Assembly (NCBI GenBank): GCA_002221725.1
Contig: NJFT01000002.1
Location: 372,001 to 436,000, forward strand
Length of the DNA: 64,000 nt
Direction: 5' to 3'
Source of the DNA: Scedosporium boydii
Taxonomy: Eukaryota; Ascomycota; Sordariomycetes; Microascales; Microascaceae
Shown one piece after another: positions 12,301-24,624 of this stretch. Both the position numbers and the translations under genes were made by a program. How positions within the stretch are numbered: the stretch's first letter is position 1; the number at the start of each line of letters is the position of its first letter. Below the pieces are notes generated by a model that ran no database searches, was not told the DNA's origin, and was given only the letters and a program-made list of their open reading frames with translations.

Positions 12301-12600
12301 CTTGGATATGACCTGGAAAGAATCATCAAGTCGCTCGGCGATGGCGATCCCACGCATCGGGGGGAAGGGGATGACGCCGCATTGGAGCCAACCAACCACG
12401 ACAAAATCGACCCGTTGGAGGCTGAAGAGGCGTGTCTACCGTTATCAGATAACAGTATTATGGATTCAAAGCCATCCGGTGAAAGACCAGCCTTGAAGAG
12501 AGGGTTCTCCTGGGTGACCAAGGACGAGTCGGCCTATATTGCTATGCCGTGTCGAATGGAGTCTCGAGACGACGATAGTCTTTCTGTATGGGTGATCTGA
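9309..12600 (+). CDS. Protein with fungal N-terminal domain and TPR-like region
   Basis: Three exons are proposed: 9309-9365, 9425-9810 and 9879-12600, giving 1054 residues. The start was chosen because it yields MDPLSITASAITLIHAASA, the hallmark opening of the fungal N-terminal domain found on many Pezizomycotina signalling and NLR-like proteins. Intron 1 has a CTAAC branch site. Intron 2 could instead end 15 nt later, also in frame. The domain continues as a helical bundle to about residue 150. Residues about 319-500 look like TPR helices (for example GDFWNAIGLLNEALKR and SALQHCRKSLQAK), preceded by an acidic run. The remaining 500 or so residues are Ser/Glu/Arg-rich and probably disordered, except for a helical segment near 830-880 (FASLATILASIPNLKDDNAR). 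No NACHT or NB-ARC motif is present. Function is unknown. An adaptor or scaffold role is inferred from TPR context only. Confidence 0.8.
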
Positions 12601-13183
12601 AGAAGAATTGACGTTTCCCGGTCAGAGGAATCGACTGACCCGGGGCAAGCCCCCTAATACAAGAGCTGGCTCTCTGACGTGGATGGCGAGGTACGGCTTC
12701 TTTTCATCGCATTCACCCTTGGTGAGTCAATGGCCCGGCCATGATGGTATGGTGAGAAACAGGCTGGAAATTTCAGCAACAAGCGTACAAATTTTCCGTT
12801 ATTTCTTCGGTTTATCAAAGGAAACACCTAATATAGAATCATCGATGAGTTTGGTGGTGGAGAAGGGAGAGATCAAACAGAAGCGATGACTTGGCGCTGG
12901 AGCAGCTTTGAGGATACAATAGACCAAGAGGACGAACTACACTGATGACTAATCTCCCACAATCCCTTCCCGAACCAAATCAACACCCCCACACAATAAT
13001 TGCACGTCTCTCCCTTGCAGCAAGACGCGTCTGTGGTCTGAATTGGGGACTTGAACCGTGATTTCAGAAATACACACCAGCTTCACCTCTCCTCCCCCCC
13101 TCCCAATTCAGCAGCCCTTCTTTCTCTTTCCTTAACTTCCCTTTGTGAATCCCAATGGTGAACACTCGTTTCTAAATTCATAC
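12601..13183. other. Intergenic region with pyrimidine-rich leader of the Pif1 gene
   Basis: No separate gene is visible. The last 120 bases are C/T-rich, as expected for a fungal 5' leader. An ACGCGT element lies at 13025-13030. Confidence 0.6.
13025..13030 (+). promoter_or_regulatory. MCB-type ACGCGT element upstream of Pif1 gene
   Basis: ACGCGT is the MluI cell-cycle box bound by MBF in ascomycetes, where it drives G1/S expression of DNA replication and repair genes. This copy lies 154 bases before the proposed Pif1 start. Position and gene function fit, but a single 6-mer can occur by chance. Confidence 0.35.
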
Positions 13184-15939
13184 ATGCTTGCAGCGTTCCG
13201 TCGCCTGCAAGTATCCCCACAGTCACAACGTCTCTATCGTTCCCACTTCCCACTTCTGATTGTTCGGAACTCTACTTTTGGACCTGCCTATACCGAGATT
13301 GAAACCGACACCGAGTCGGTTGGAGGAGCAGCTGCCATGCTTCGAAAGGGTGATAGAAAATACGCGGCGGAGGAGGCCATCGTGTCCCGCACACTCCACC
13401 AACAAGCCAAGGTGAATCCAAAGCTTGCAAAAGTCCTCTTTTCTTCAAGCAGCCCTCCCCAGCCGACGTCGAGTCAAGATGGAAACATCAAAGATGCGTT
13501 CCGTAGGAAGGATCCGACGAGGTCGGCCCAGAACCCCCTCTTCGCCGCCTTCGCCGGTCCCGGTGCACCGTCACCACTTGGCCCTAAGTCGGCCAATCTC
13601 CAATCGAACCCTCCACCTCGATTCCAGTCAATTTGTGCCACGAACGATGATCCATTCAAGGACGAGGTCCACGGAAAAGCCTGGAACAATGAGAATTTCT
13701 CCATTGCGCAGGATTTAGCCTGGCTAGCAGACAATCTAAACGATAACGAATTCGATGACGATGACCTCCTACCTCCTTCAGAACCAACTCTACCGCCCGC
13801 CCAGAAACCGGTAAAGGTTAACACATCATCCATTCCCCAACAAAATATTAATACCTCGACAGTCACGGCAAAGACAGAGGTGCAGCAAACTCCTGCACCC
13901 AGGGTTTTGGGCCCTAAGATCGCTCCACCCATTACAGAACGTCTCAATCAGCAACGGATCCTCGATTCGTCGCAGGGTACGGCAATCTCCTGGAGCTCAT
14001 CCCCAGATTACGAGAGCCTTAGAGATACGAGCGGTACTCGCGATACGTCCATTGACGATAGTGTGACGAGTAATACATCTTTAAAGCGGAAGCCAGAGGA
14101 TGATCTTACTACTGCTGCTGCTCCCAAACGGCGCAGCTTGCCCTTCCCATCGAAATCGAAGGTCTCCGAGTTTGATGACACGGCAAACTATCGCCACGCT
14201 CGAGCTACCACTGCTACGCCGGCTCCAAAAGCCAAGCATGCGCCTCTCGAGTTCACCGCTAGTGCCGTGAAGGAACAGAGGAAAACTCATCGACTCCAAC
14301 GCATGCGATCCGAGACCGGCCCAGACGGTATTGTTACAAGTGCGGGGATGAAGGACTTGTCGAAGGCGGAAATCCAGGAGATTACTAGTTCACCCAAGAC
14401 CATTGAACCCCTCTTCTTGAGCCAGGAACAGCGGCAGATTCTTGACCTTGTAACCCAACAAAATCAGAGTGTTTTCTTCACTGGCCCCGCCGGAACCGGA
14501 AAGTCGGTCCTAATGAGAGCTATTATTCGCGAGCTGAAGAAAAAATGGTCCAAGGATCCTGAGAGGTTAGCTGTGACGGCTTCCACTGGTCTAGCAGCGT
14601 GTAACATTGGTGGTATCACCCTTCACAGCTTTTCAGGTATGTTTGCTCCCGCCTAAACTAATGGTCTGGCAAGGGGGTAGCCCGGTTTTTAACGATTCAA
14701 ATAGGTATTGGTCTTGGAAAGGAAGACGTGCCAACCCTTGTGAGGAAAATTCGGAGAAATCCGAAAGCAAAGACCCGATGGCTCAGAACCAAATGTCTGA
14801 TTGTCGACGAAATTTCCATGGTTGATGCAGAACTATTTGACAAGCTGTGCGAGATTGGAAGGACTATTCGGAATAACGGGCGTCCTTGGGGAGGTATCCA
14901 GCTTGTCATTACTGGCGACTTCTTCCAACTACCGCCTGTTCCCGACGGCCAGACTAGGACGGCCAAGTTCGCGTTCGACGCAGGGACATGGGGCACGTCG
15001 ATTCCCCACACAATCGGTCTCACACAGGTCTTCCGTCAGAGAGATCCGCAGTTCGCCCAAATGCTGAACGAGATGCGTCTCGGTAAAATCAGCGACGACA
15101 CGGTCCGCGCTTTCCGCGCCCTTACACGGCCTCTCCGTTTCGACGATGGTATCGAAACAACGGAGTTGTTCCCCACGCGGCTCGAGGTGGAACGCTCGAA
15201 TTCGAAGCGGCTCAATGACTTGCCGGGCCGGTCATATCGCTATGATGCTGTCGACACGGGCGATGCCAGCATTAAGGACAAGCTCTTGCAGAACATGATG
15301 GCGCCAAAGTCAATGGAACTGAAAGTCGGCGCGCAGGTTATGCTTATCAAGAACATCGACGAGCAGCTCGTGAACGGAACCATTGGCAAAGTTAAGCAGT
15401 TTATGACGCAAAACGAATGGGAATGCGGTGGCCTGGGGGAGACCACGGAGGATGGACCAATCGATCTGGAAAAGGCCGTGAAGAAGATCAAGAAGTTCCA
15501 AAACAATCAAGACGTCACTAAAACGTTGATCGAATTCCCTATCGTCGAATTCCTCTGCACAGACGGAAGCCGTCGTACCCTCCAATGTGTCTACGACGAA
15601 TGGAAGGTTGAACTCCCGAACGGCGATGTCCAGGCGAAACGCTCACAACTACCCCTCATCCTCGCCTGGGCCCTTTCCATCCACAAGGCGCAGGGCCAGA
15701 CGCTAGAGAGAGTCAAGGTGGACCTGACGCGCATCTTCGAAAAGGGCCAGGCCTACGTCGCGCTCAGCCGAGCCACCAGCCAGCAGGGTCTGCAGGTTCT
15801 CAAATTCGACAAGTCCAAGGTCATGGCCCACCCCAAGGTCGTGGGATTCTATAACCGGCTTTATAGCGCCGAACAGGCCTTGGGCGGCAATAATAAGCCT
15901 GCGGGCCAGCAGACGATACAGAGCATGTTTGGCAGCTAG
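13184..15939 (+). CDS. PIF1: PIF1-family 5'-3' DNA helicase
   Basis: Two exons (13184-14636 and 14705-15939) encode 895 residues. The 68-nt intron interrupts a Gly codon in the sequence LHSFSG/IGLGKED and restores the family reading exactly. Helicase motifs are complete: Walker A GPAGTGKS (about 434-441), motif Ia region TASTGLAACNIGG, Walker B LIVDEISMVD (D519, E520), motif III ITGDFFQLPP, the LTQVFRQRD segment, QVMLIKN and the SIHKAQGQTLERV plus YVALSRA motifs near the C-terminus. The 430-residue N-terminal extension is Ser/Pro-rich and probably disordered. Its first 25 residues are basic with no acidic residues, compatible with mitochondrial targeting, as known for yeast Pif1. The family unwinds G-quadruplexes, removes telomerase and maintains mitochondrial DNA. 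The start is the first ATG in frame, and an internal ATG at 13337 is an alternative nuclear-form start. Confidence 0.95.
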
Positions 15940-16839
15940 TCTTGGCTCCTATTCCTGTGCCTAGTCTTGCGACTCTTTTATGTACTCATACTGCATATGT
16001 GCACTTAAATGATACCACTGTTGATGGCACTCGATGTTCAGTTTTACACCTGTCTCTACCAAACACAGAGAAATCTGTTACTCCTGAGGAATGTAGCAAC
16101 CTTTCCGTAGACCGCTGAAGATTGCACCTGTGTAAGTCGAATGTAATGAGGCCTGAGGTTCTAGGCCCTCACGTGGATGGGTGTCTCTGTAACAATAAAC
16201 GAATTATTATGTAACCATCCCACAAACAATGCAACAACGACAATGGAAGGTTTCCATTAAAGTGCGCGTTCTTTGTCTTATCGATAAGGACTGTAACTTG
16301 ACGGCCAAATTACAATCTCAGAAGTACATCGAACAAAGTTAATTCTAGCGGTGGCGACTCCCCAAATGCCCCCATCCATCAAAGTACCTGCCCATTCTGA
16401 ACTTCGACTCTGCTCCATCCTTTCAAATTGTCTCCAACACCACCTCTCTCCAATCGCCCCCGGCATTCCCCCTCCCTTCCTTGCGTTCTCCTCTGTGTTG
16501 TCTCAGAGCCTCAGACCCTTGTGTCCATCCGTATTGTAATCTAGCATCCCCCCGTCAGGACTGGCCGCTTCTCTTCATGGATAAGCACATGAGTGGCCTC
16601 CTCTGAGACTAGGCATTCCTGCCATTTCCCCCTTTCAGGCCTCATCGAGTTCGACCGAGCCATCTCGGAACTAGACCACGGACGGATTTCCCTCTAGCTA
16701 CAGCCTATTTCACCCCGGCTGTGACTTCAGAACCACGCTACCATAGCGATACCGATACCGATACCGATAATCCTGATACCGCGGAAACTGAGCACGCGAC
16801 CCCGCGAGGAATAGGCTTTAGGGCAGACTAACCGGCACC
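15940..16839. other. Intergenic region
   Basis: No gene is visible. The interval contains a 6-bp GATACC tandem repeat (16748-16769) about 70 bases upstream of the next start codon, and presumably the 3' UTR of the helicase gene on the left. Confidence 0.6.
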
Positions 16840-19191
16840 ATGGCAAGCGAGTTTATCGGCCTCCACATGGTGGTCACCCTAAAAGACCCCTCTGGGATGC
16901 AGCTCAAGGGAACGATAAGCGACATTTCCATATCTGCTGGAGAGTCAGGACAACGGGCCATCACTCTGAGTAATGGTATGGCGGCATATATCCCCCACCC
17001 CCTACCCCCTTGTTAGTGCTTCGTCTCGATTGCTAACCATCTACGGACACTTTGTATAGTATTCGTCGTCGGCGGAAAGAACCAGTGGTATCCCCGCATC
17101 GAAGTGTACTCGGATAATATTCACGACCTCGCCGAAGTGGGCCACGATCATCCGCCTTCCCCCGCTACGTTTACCGCTCCGAGCATGAGCGGGGTATCCG
17201 CACCTGTCTATGTGCAACCGCCACAGGCTGTTCAACCAGTCTTCGAGGATCCCGCCATCCTAAGCGTCGGTTTGACGAAGCCCGACTCGACTCCGCAACA
17301 GAGTGATGGGAACCCTGCTGCTGGGGGTAGTGCGAATGAATGGGAATACCCGCCGGAAGTCGTTGGCCAACCGATAATTTCGGGTCTTAATATCGCCCCA
17401 ACCCAGACCCCTGAGCTTCCCGCGGCTCTCGACGGCTTGAATATCAATAGCCCCGCGTCGTTGAATGTGACTGCCGTCGAACTCGATGGGACTGCGCCGG
17501 ATATGTCCGCGCAGGCGGGGAAGAAAAAGCGCCGTGAACGAAAGAGGGGAAACCCGAGGCATATCCGCGTACAAGATACGGCGGGCCAGCTTGACAGTTC
17601 GCCTGCGGCAGGGGCCCCCGGCAACCGTGGAAAGGGCTGGAGGCAGACGCCGATACTCGAAAGCACTGCTTCGTTCCAGCCGTTTACGGCACTAAAGCGA
17701 AATGGGGGAAGGGGGAAGAAGGGTTTCGCCGATAACGGGTGGGCTTCTGAAGACGTCACGGAGGAGATGGGCGAGTTTGATTTCGAGGGCGGGCTGGCAA
17801 AATTCGACAAGCGCACGCTGTTTGATCAGATGCGCAAGCAGGATCAGATTGACGACTCACAGCGACTAATCGCGCACAACCGTCGACCGAAGCCGGGTAC
17901 GGCTGGCGGAAAGAACTTGCACTACACCGAAAACGTTCTTGACTTGCCCTCTACCCTCTCTAAGCCTGCGAGTGCCACGAATGACTTTTGGAATAGTGAG
18001 GCAGATGACGGCACGCACGGCGATGAGAGGCATCCAAGGAGCTCTCAAAATAGCCGGCGGGCAGATAGCAAAGTCGGGGTCGGACGCAGGTCTCAGTCTC
18101 GCAAGGCATCTACTACAGGGCCTGCACAGCCATTGAGTCGGGTTAACTCGGCTGCGCGGCAGCTAAGCGCAGGTGATGGTCCAAAATACCAGATTTTACA
18201 AAGACCGCATACGCCACTGCAGCAGGTTCCCCAGCCAGGGCTCTACCTCGTCCCTTCGGATCGACGTATTGAGCCCGTCTCCGCTCTTCAAATGCTCAAC
18301 CTGGAGAACATCGCCGCTAACGAGGTCGGACTCACCGAGGATATTATGACAGAAAACGCTGGAAGGGGAATTGCTGAAGTCGCACTCACAGCCTTGTTGG
18401 ACCCCGCCATCGGAGTACGGATCGGTACATCGGGACGGTCAACCCCGATCATCAATGTCGCGTCCCACGCAACGATAATCATTCTCGCGGGAAACAACAA
18501 GTCGGGTATCAGGGCTGTTGCGGCAGGGCGGCATCTCCGCAGCAAAGGCGCGAACGTGGTCATTTGCCTGGTGGGCATCGAGCGTGAAAGGGACCTCTTG
18601 GAAGACATGCGGCAACAAATTCGGATCTACCGCAACTTCGGGGGACGAATCTTTAGCAAACAGGAGTTCTTTGAGCACCTTCGCAAGCTGGCATCAGGAA
18701 ACGCACCTGCCGATGTCAGTTTAATCATCGACGCGCTCCTCGGTCTTACGATCTCGTTCGAGGAACTCAGGACGGGAGACCAGGCGTCGGTTTACGAGTT
18801 GATGGAATGGGCCAACCGCAACGAGGCGTTCGTGCTCGCCATCGACGTTCCGACCGGCATCGATCCGACAAGTGGCAAGGTCAACGTCATTGACGGAAGC
18901 CGGCTGTTCATCAAACCCCGGTATGTGGTGGCTATGGGAGCGCCGAAACGAGGGCTCCTCGAAGCGATATCGCCGGATAACGAGGACGGGGTCATGTCTG
19001 CCGTGGCCGGCCCTGACGGCATAGTCTTGACGGACGACGACCCGTGGAAACTGTACATTGCCGATATTGGTCTCGGGTCCGGAGTCTGGAAGAAGGCTGG
19101 CACCAAGATGCGGCGTGGTATTGACTTTGACGATAAGTGGGTGCTGGAGATGCGGTACCAGGGGGTCCTCGAAGACGAAGAGGACGAGTGA
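16840..19191 (+). CDS. EDC3: Enhancer of mRNA decapping Edc3 (Lsm, FDF and YjeF_N domains)
   Basis: Two exons (16840-16975 and 17060-19191) give 755 residues. The small first exon, joined by an 84-nt intron with a CTAAC branch site, encodes the divergent Lsm domain (about 1-62), which begins FIGLHMVVTLKDPSG and spans the splice at VFVVGGKNQWYPRIEV. This domain binds Dcp2 and other decapping partners. After a disordered linker comes the FDF motif, EFDFEGGLAKFDKR (about 284-297), the expected contact for the DEAD-box helicase Dhh1. The C-terminal YjeF_N Rossmann domain (about 470-735) is marked by TIIILAGNNKSG, LIIDALLGL and AIDVPTGIDPTSG. In Edc3 this domain mediates dimerisation rather than epimerase activity. 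The protein acts in cytoplasmic P-bodies. The tail ends in an acidic DEEDE run. Confidence 0.95.
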
Positions 19192-20688
19192 TGATGGGAT
19201 GGAGCTAGAAGGCTGAGGTCAGGCTCGTCTCTCATTATTTTCTCTCTTTTTCTCTCTTCCTCCCCCTTTTCTTTTGTTCTTTTCCAGTTCGTTTACATAC
19301 TCTTATTCCGGTCTACGGAGTTTCGTGGCATCATGGCAAGGGCGTTCGCATTTTACACACACAAAAAAGTTTTACGCATTCAACTTTTGATGAGGGCGGG
19401 GATACGATATGAGGTCCTAGAACTGATAGCATTGTTTTTGTCCTTCTCGGTTTATATGTTGGTTGTGGAGGAAGGTGGTTGAGAAATGAGAGACAGACAG
19501 ACGAGGTTAGCCATGATATTACGGTACGAGTATGATGATATCCATTCAATGCACTGAAAACACTCGCGGAGGGAATTCAAATGCTATCCTTGACGTTACT
19601 CTATTTCACAGTGATAAGGAATGCTCGCCTAGGAGTCGAAGTCATTGTTTTAGGAAGATATCTATCCTCTTGATAACTATCGGAACTGATCTGCCGATCT
19701 CCTATAGTTTCTTCTTTTAGACCCACATTCGAATTTCCGTGTCCGTCATCAAATCGATTCAAGGGGCAAGGTAAAATTCTTGAAAGCGTCGGTGTTCGGA
19801 CGTTTTGAACAGTTCAGGCTGTGATGAAACGAAAGGGGGAGCGTTTCATGGAAGTTTCGAAACATTGCTAGAATAGCCATCTTGATAACGTCTTATCCGA
19901 GGGTCATACTTGGGGGGCAAGACATCAATCCGGTAGATGGTAAAATAACGGTCAACAGCGAGTTACTTCCCCCTATTGCAGCAGACGGAGTGGGTGTTTT
20001 GGTGGGAGGGGAATCGCCTAAGCGAGGCGTGAGATGGGCGGGAGGACGGTTGAGATAGAGTGTCGAAAGTCTGTGGGTTAGGCTCGATGCCAGTGCTCGT
20101 GGGATGTAATGAGGAGAGAGCATCACCACCGCCGTAGACTTGAATTTTGATAGGAAGTTTGGATCGAGTTGGATATGGAGGCAAAGAGATATAAAAAGGG
20201 GGGATGTTTCCTACTTCTATTCGAGGGCTCGAGGATAGTCGTGAGAGGGACAGGACAGGAGATTCTAAGACTCTTTCAGTTTGCCCTTTCCTATCACTCG
20301 AATATCTCCATCGCATCATACCGGAGTTTACTTGGGCGTCTTGATTTCTACTACGATCTTTACATCATTTCACAGTTGTCGGCGATCTTCACTTGTACCA
20401 GAGTCCATCGCCAGACGACATCCCAAACGTACCATTCTGGAGTCCTTCATTCACAACCCACAAGAAGCCCATCGACTGGGTCAATCCATTCCTTGTCTCA
20501 GCTATCCATAGCCCAACCCGAGTCAATCTTTCATCACTTGGCACCACACTCTTTAATACTCGGACCTGTCTAGAGCGTTAGCCCAACCGATCAAAACATA
20601 CAACACCTCTCAGTCTCAACCAATTGTACTGGCTCAGCGCCGTCTACCACTACTTCGTACCACGAAGAACAATACCTCGAGATTCACA
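19192..20688. other. Intergenic region
   Basis: No gene is visible apart from the transcription signals of its neighbours. A TATAAAAA sequence at 20190-20197 is followed by nearly 490 bases of C/T-rich sequence before the small candidate gene at 20689. If that TATA box is used, the leader would be unusually long. A TACTTCGTA word occurs at 20651-20659. Confidence 0.5.
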
Positions 20689-21086
20689 ATGCACCTCATA
20701 CTCCCTCTTTCCCTCCTCTTCACCTCGACTCTCGGCTCCTCCGTCGGGTCCTCCACCAACACCTCGTTCATCCTAGAGCCTCGCTTCAACACACTCGCCC
20801 CAAGGCAGCTCACCTTTTCCCCCATTATCAAGTCTCGGTCCATGAACCACGGCGGCCGTAGACCTCTTTGCCGCTGGGCCAATTCTACCTACGTCAACAC
20901 CACTTACACCACGGACGCACATGTCGATTCATTTCTGGCCGGAGTTGCTTCCAGCGCGTGGTGGTCTGCTTCTCTCGTAGACGCCCCTGTGAAGCACCGC
21001 GGAACTGTACGTGTCCGGCCCTGTTATCTTAACCTGTCATGGATTATCGAACTTCACTAACGGATGGAGTGTAGGCTCTCGCATGA
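20689..21086 (+). CDS. Possible small secreted protein
   Basis: The frame opens with MHLILPLSLLFTSTLGSSVG, a plausible signal peptide with a hydrophobic core and small residues near a cleavage site. It then carries three N-glycosylation sequons (NTS, NST, NTT). I propose exons 20689-21006 and 21075-21086: the intron has a GTACGT donor, a CTAAC branch site 15 nt before a GTAG acceptor, and leaves a 12-nt final exon encoding Ala-Leu-Ala-stop, for 109 residues in total. Without splicing the frame runs to 21060. I recognise no family, and only one cysteine is present, which is low for an effector. A start upstream or a chance frame remains possible. Confidence 0.4.
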
Positions 21087-24000
21087 ATTCTTCCCTTCCC
21101 ATGTTTGAACTGGTGTTCTTTGTATGGAGATATGTTCAAGGCGTCGGCAGTGAGCATTGGTCTCCCCCGTGGTTCTTGCTTGGTCGGGTAGCGTGTAATA
21201 TCATCAATGACTCGGAGATAGGCCGGACTCAATAAATATGAAGGCCTGCTTGAATTTAATCTAGTAGTTAAGTCGGGTTTAAGAATCTGCCAAACAATGC
21301 TGGAGAAGTGATATGCGAAGCAAATCGGTCGGTCCCAACCTTTAGCAGACTCTGGCCCCCAACGGCATCGTTCCGCAGTGTGTTGCATTCTGACCAACAA
21401 CAATCATTGATCGCTCAGTTCAATTCGTTTGGCATGGTGAGGGTGAGCTCCTCCCCCTCCTGCGGGACACTGTTGACGTAAAGAGCGCCCAACTCAGAGT
21501 TTCATTCTTGGTAGGGGCAAAAAAAAAAAAAACTATCTACGTCGCGATATGATCACGGTCGAGTGCCATATACTTAAATACCGAGGGTATGTAATTCTTT
21601 CGGTTTGAGGGGATGTACCAAGACTATGGGACCGACGAAACGCGACCAAAAGTTGCACTTCGGCAGAGCTTCTGTCGGTCAGGTCGGAAAGGGAGGGAAC
21701 ACGAGGGGGAAGAAGATGAGGGGAAGGATTTTGGATTCTGCCAAGACTTCCAAGATGTTCTTCTCTGGGCCTTCTCGCGCGTTTCTCTGGGGCTTGTCTG
21801 GGGAACAAGCTTTGCCAAGATGCGCGCACGTTGACGTTGACGGACAGGACGAAGCTTGGCGCTTTGCGGCTTTGCTTTTGGGTAAGCAAGAGACGTCTGA
21901 TGAAAATGATTGCCTGTCCTCAGAGAACCCTACTTCGCACGATCTGTGTTTTGAGACGCCATCACATCGTGAGGGGCGGAAGATACGCTTCGTTGTTCCT
22001 CAGCAGAGGGGCTAGTTTGTCTCGAGATTTTTATGCCCTGATGGATTACTTCGTGGTTTCGGCACAATTGATGTAGACTGCGTGTACAGTAAACTCTACT
22101 TCGTCGCGGAATGGGATGCCGTGGGAGAAGCAATCTATCGCGTACCAATAGTAAACTCGATAACCAGCCATCAATGCTTGCCCATCCATCCACCCATCCA
22201 TCCATCCATCCGTCCAGACGCGTAATATAATACGGGGTTTTATACATAATGGCAACCCATTCTGGCTCTAGCGCACGATGGTCTGGCCAGATTCCCACGT
22301 TGTGGACATATGCACCAAGGCCAGCATAGGCGAGTCATTAGGGATGGTTGCTCCAAGTTGTTCCGCTCTCCCCCCCTCGGAGATGGTGTCCCTGAACGAT
22401 GCTTGATAGGCTGGTATATGCATCTGGCATTGCCGAGGTAGCCAAATCCAGGGATATTTTTATTTCCATTTTTCCTTTTCTCGATCCTTGCATTCGCAGT
22501 CTGCAGTTGATGTGTCATTGGAGTTGCTCTTGAGGTCTCAGCAAGACTCATGGTGTCGGAATGCCACGATTGCCCGGTTGCGTTTCAAACAAGACTGATA
22601 CCAAAACCGCCCGTCCCCGTCTTTCTTCTTTGAGTCGATGCCTGCCGATCATAACGGAAGGCCACTCGGAGGGGGTTTCCGGGGGCTTAATGCTCCGCTG
22701 TGGCACTAAAATGGGCCCTGCGACAACTTCCCCCACACGGAGACTCCGCTATGAATTGATTGAAGCATCAATGATGTCCATCAAATACGCTCCAAGTATG
22801 TGCTCTGTTGAGCGGGTAGGCAGTTATCAATCGAAATCTTCAATGTCGCATCCTCTCTCGCGGGTTCAGTGGGAATTTGAGCGGGTTGGTCAGTGACCAG
22901 AACCAATTTCGAATTGATTTATCAAATCAATATTGTGTGAGGTGCAGCTGCAGCCAGGCGAGGGGGGTGCCGTCCAAGTATCAATATCAATTCCAAGCAC
23001 AGCCTCACCAATAATACCGGATGAGTTCACGTCTCTGGGACCTAAATTACAACGTCAAGATATCAAATTCCAGAGGTTCTTGATTTTCATTGTCTCGCTT
23101 CTGTTATATTAAATGATTGATGGATGCGTTCGAACCTTTTGAGCCGTAGACTTGGCCGGAGCGTGGATTGCACGAGGGCTTCCTCGTGGCGTCAGTGGAT
23201 CACTTCCAGTGTCCACCCCGTGGCGCCCACACACACTGCATGCCAGAAGCTCTCGCCACTAAAACAGGGAGTAGGAACGCACTAGAACCGCAGACCCCAT
23301 GTCCAAATATTCGCACTGTTAAGATACTGTCAGCCCCCTTTAGTCACTGAGAGAGTTCCCCATATCCAGAAGTACTCGACGGTCCGCAGAGGTGTTTTCT
23401 TAACAGTACACATAGTTCCTAATACTGTATTTCTTGCCACCCCTCACGTACCAATACCGGTTTAGCGCATCCAGCATCCCCCACGTCAGCCAATACGAGC
23501 CATTAGGGTCCTCAACTCAGACTAATAATAGGCGGGAAAGACGGACACTCTGCAGTAATGCAGCAAGTCTGCTCGTCTGCTCGCGTTTGACTGTTCTTGT
23601 TCCGCTCGCTTTGGACTCGTGGCCTGCTCCGGCCTGCTCAAACTACGTACGTATTTCCCACGCCGCCACCACACGTTTGACACTAGCAAACCTTGGTTCC
23701 GTCCCCATCTCCAGGTTCACCTGCACGCTCCCTAATTCCAGTGTCCTCTCTGTCACGCTTTAACCAAGTCCTCCTCTCTTTTTCGCCTCTCAAGCCAAAC
23801 GATCCACAATCCATGGACATCACTCGATCAGCCGAACCTCGATCACATTATCCTCTGATCCTCTGAGAGCCTGAGACTCGAACTGGCGCCGTGCGGCCTT
23901 GATCTGTCCCACCATCCGCGCGGTTTTGTGTTACGACGTTCCCCCCCTTCCAACTTCCAACCTTGACCTTTTTTTTTTTCTCGGCGCCGAGACTTCGATC

Positions 24001-24624
24001 TTCCCCAGCATATCCCGCACCCGTGCTTTACCAAACCACCGGTTTTCTCCAGATAGCTATCCGAAGCGAGAGTCCTACGTTGTCACTTTTGCGATCCCAC
24101 GGGGGCCTTTGTCGTGATCTGGCCTGTCTGTGAGGGACTACGATGATATTGGCGTCCTAACCGAGCGCCTTGCTCCGCCACCCTCTTCGTTGCTTAACTT
24201 GTGTAGCCACTCCTTTTTCGACCAAGACCGACCGACCGAATCGATCTAAATCTCCCGAATTCGACGCCGACCCTGACGCCGACGCAATTGAAATAATCTA
24301 CGATAGAATCGACTCGTTTCTCTTCCTAGAACAGCCGTCGAATTACACGGGAGGTCTCATCCGTCGGGTTGGGTGTCTGACGGAGAGACACGAGCTTTCA
24401 AATCAATCACCCATCCTCCCCCCGGAGCGCTATACACCGCCGTCTGCACTTGGCGCTTTCGGCTCCTCCCTTTCAATGGCGGTTTTCTGACAATTGCTGA
24501 AAGCTGTTGCCTCGCAAAGCCGCCTCGGCCTGGCCGCGTCATCGTGGCCCCTCTTCACAGTTCCGTAACACTGAGAGAGAGAAAAGAGAGAGGGGGCAAA
24601 ACGTAAACCCCCCGGCCGGCGCTT
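21087..24624. other. Gene-free region upstream of palH
   Basis: No convincing gene is visible. Contents are a 12-nt A run (21520-21531), a CATC tetranucleotide repeat (about 22182-22215) and, from about 23,750 to 24,600, pyrimidine-rich sequence that could be the promoter and long 5' leader of the downstream pH-sensor gene. Short frames here are on both strands and lack motifs. Confidence 0.55.
22182..22215. repeat. CATC tetranucleotide repeat
   Basis: About eight near-perfect CATC units run in tandem. This is an ordinary microsatellite between genes. Confidence 0.8.
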
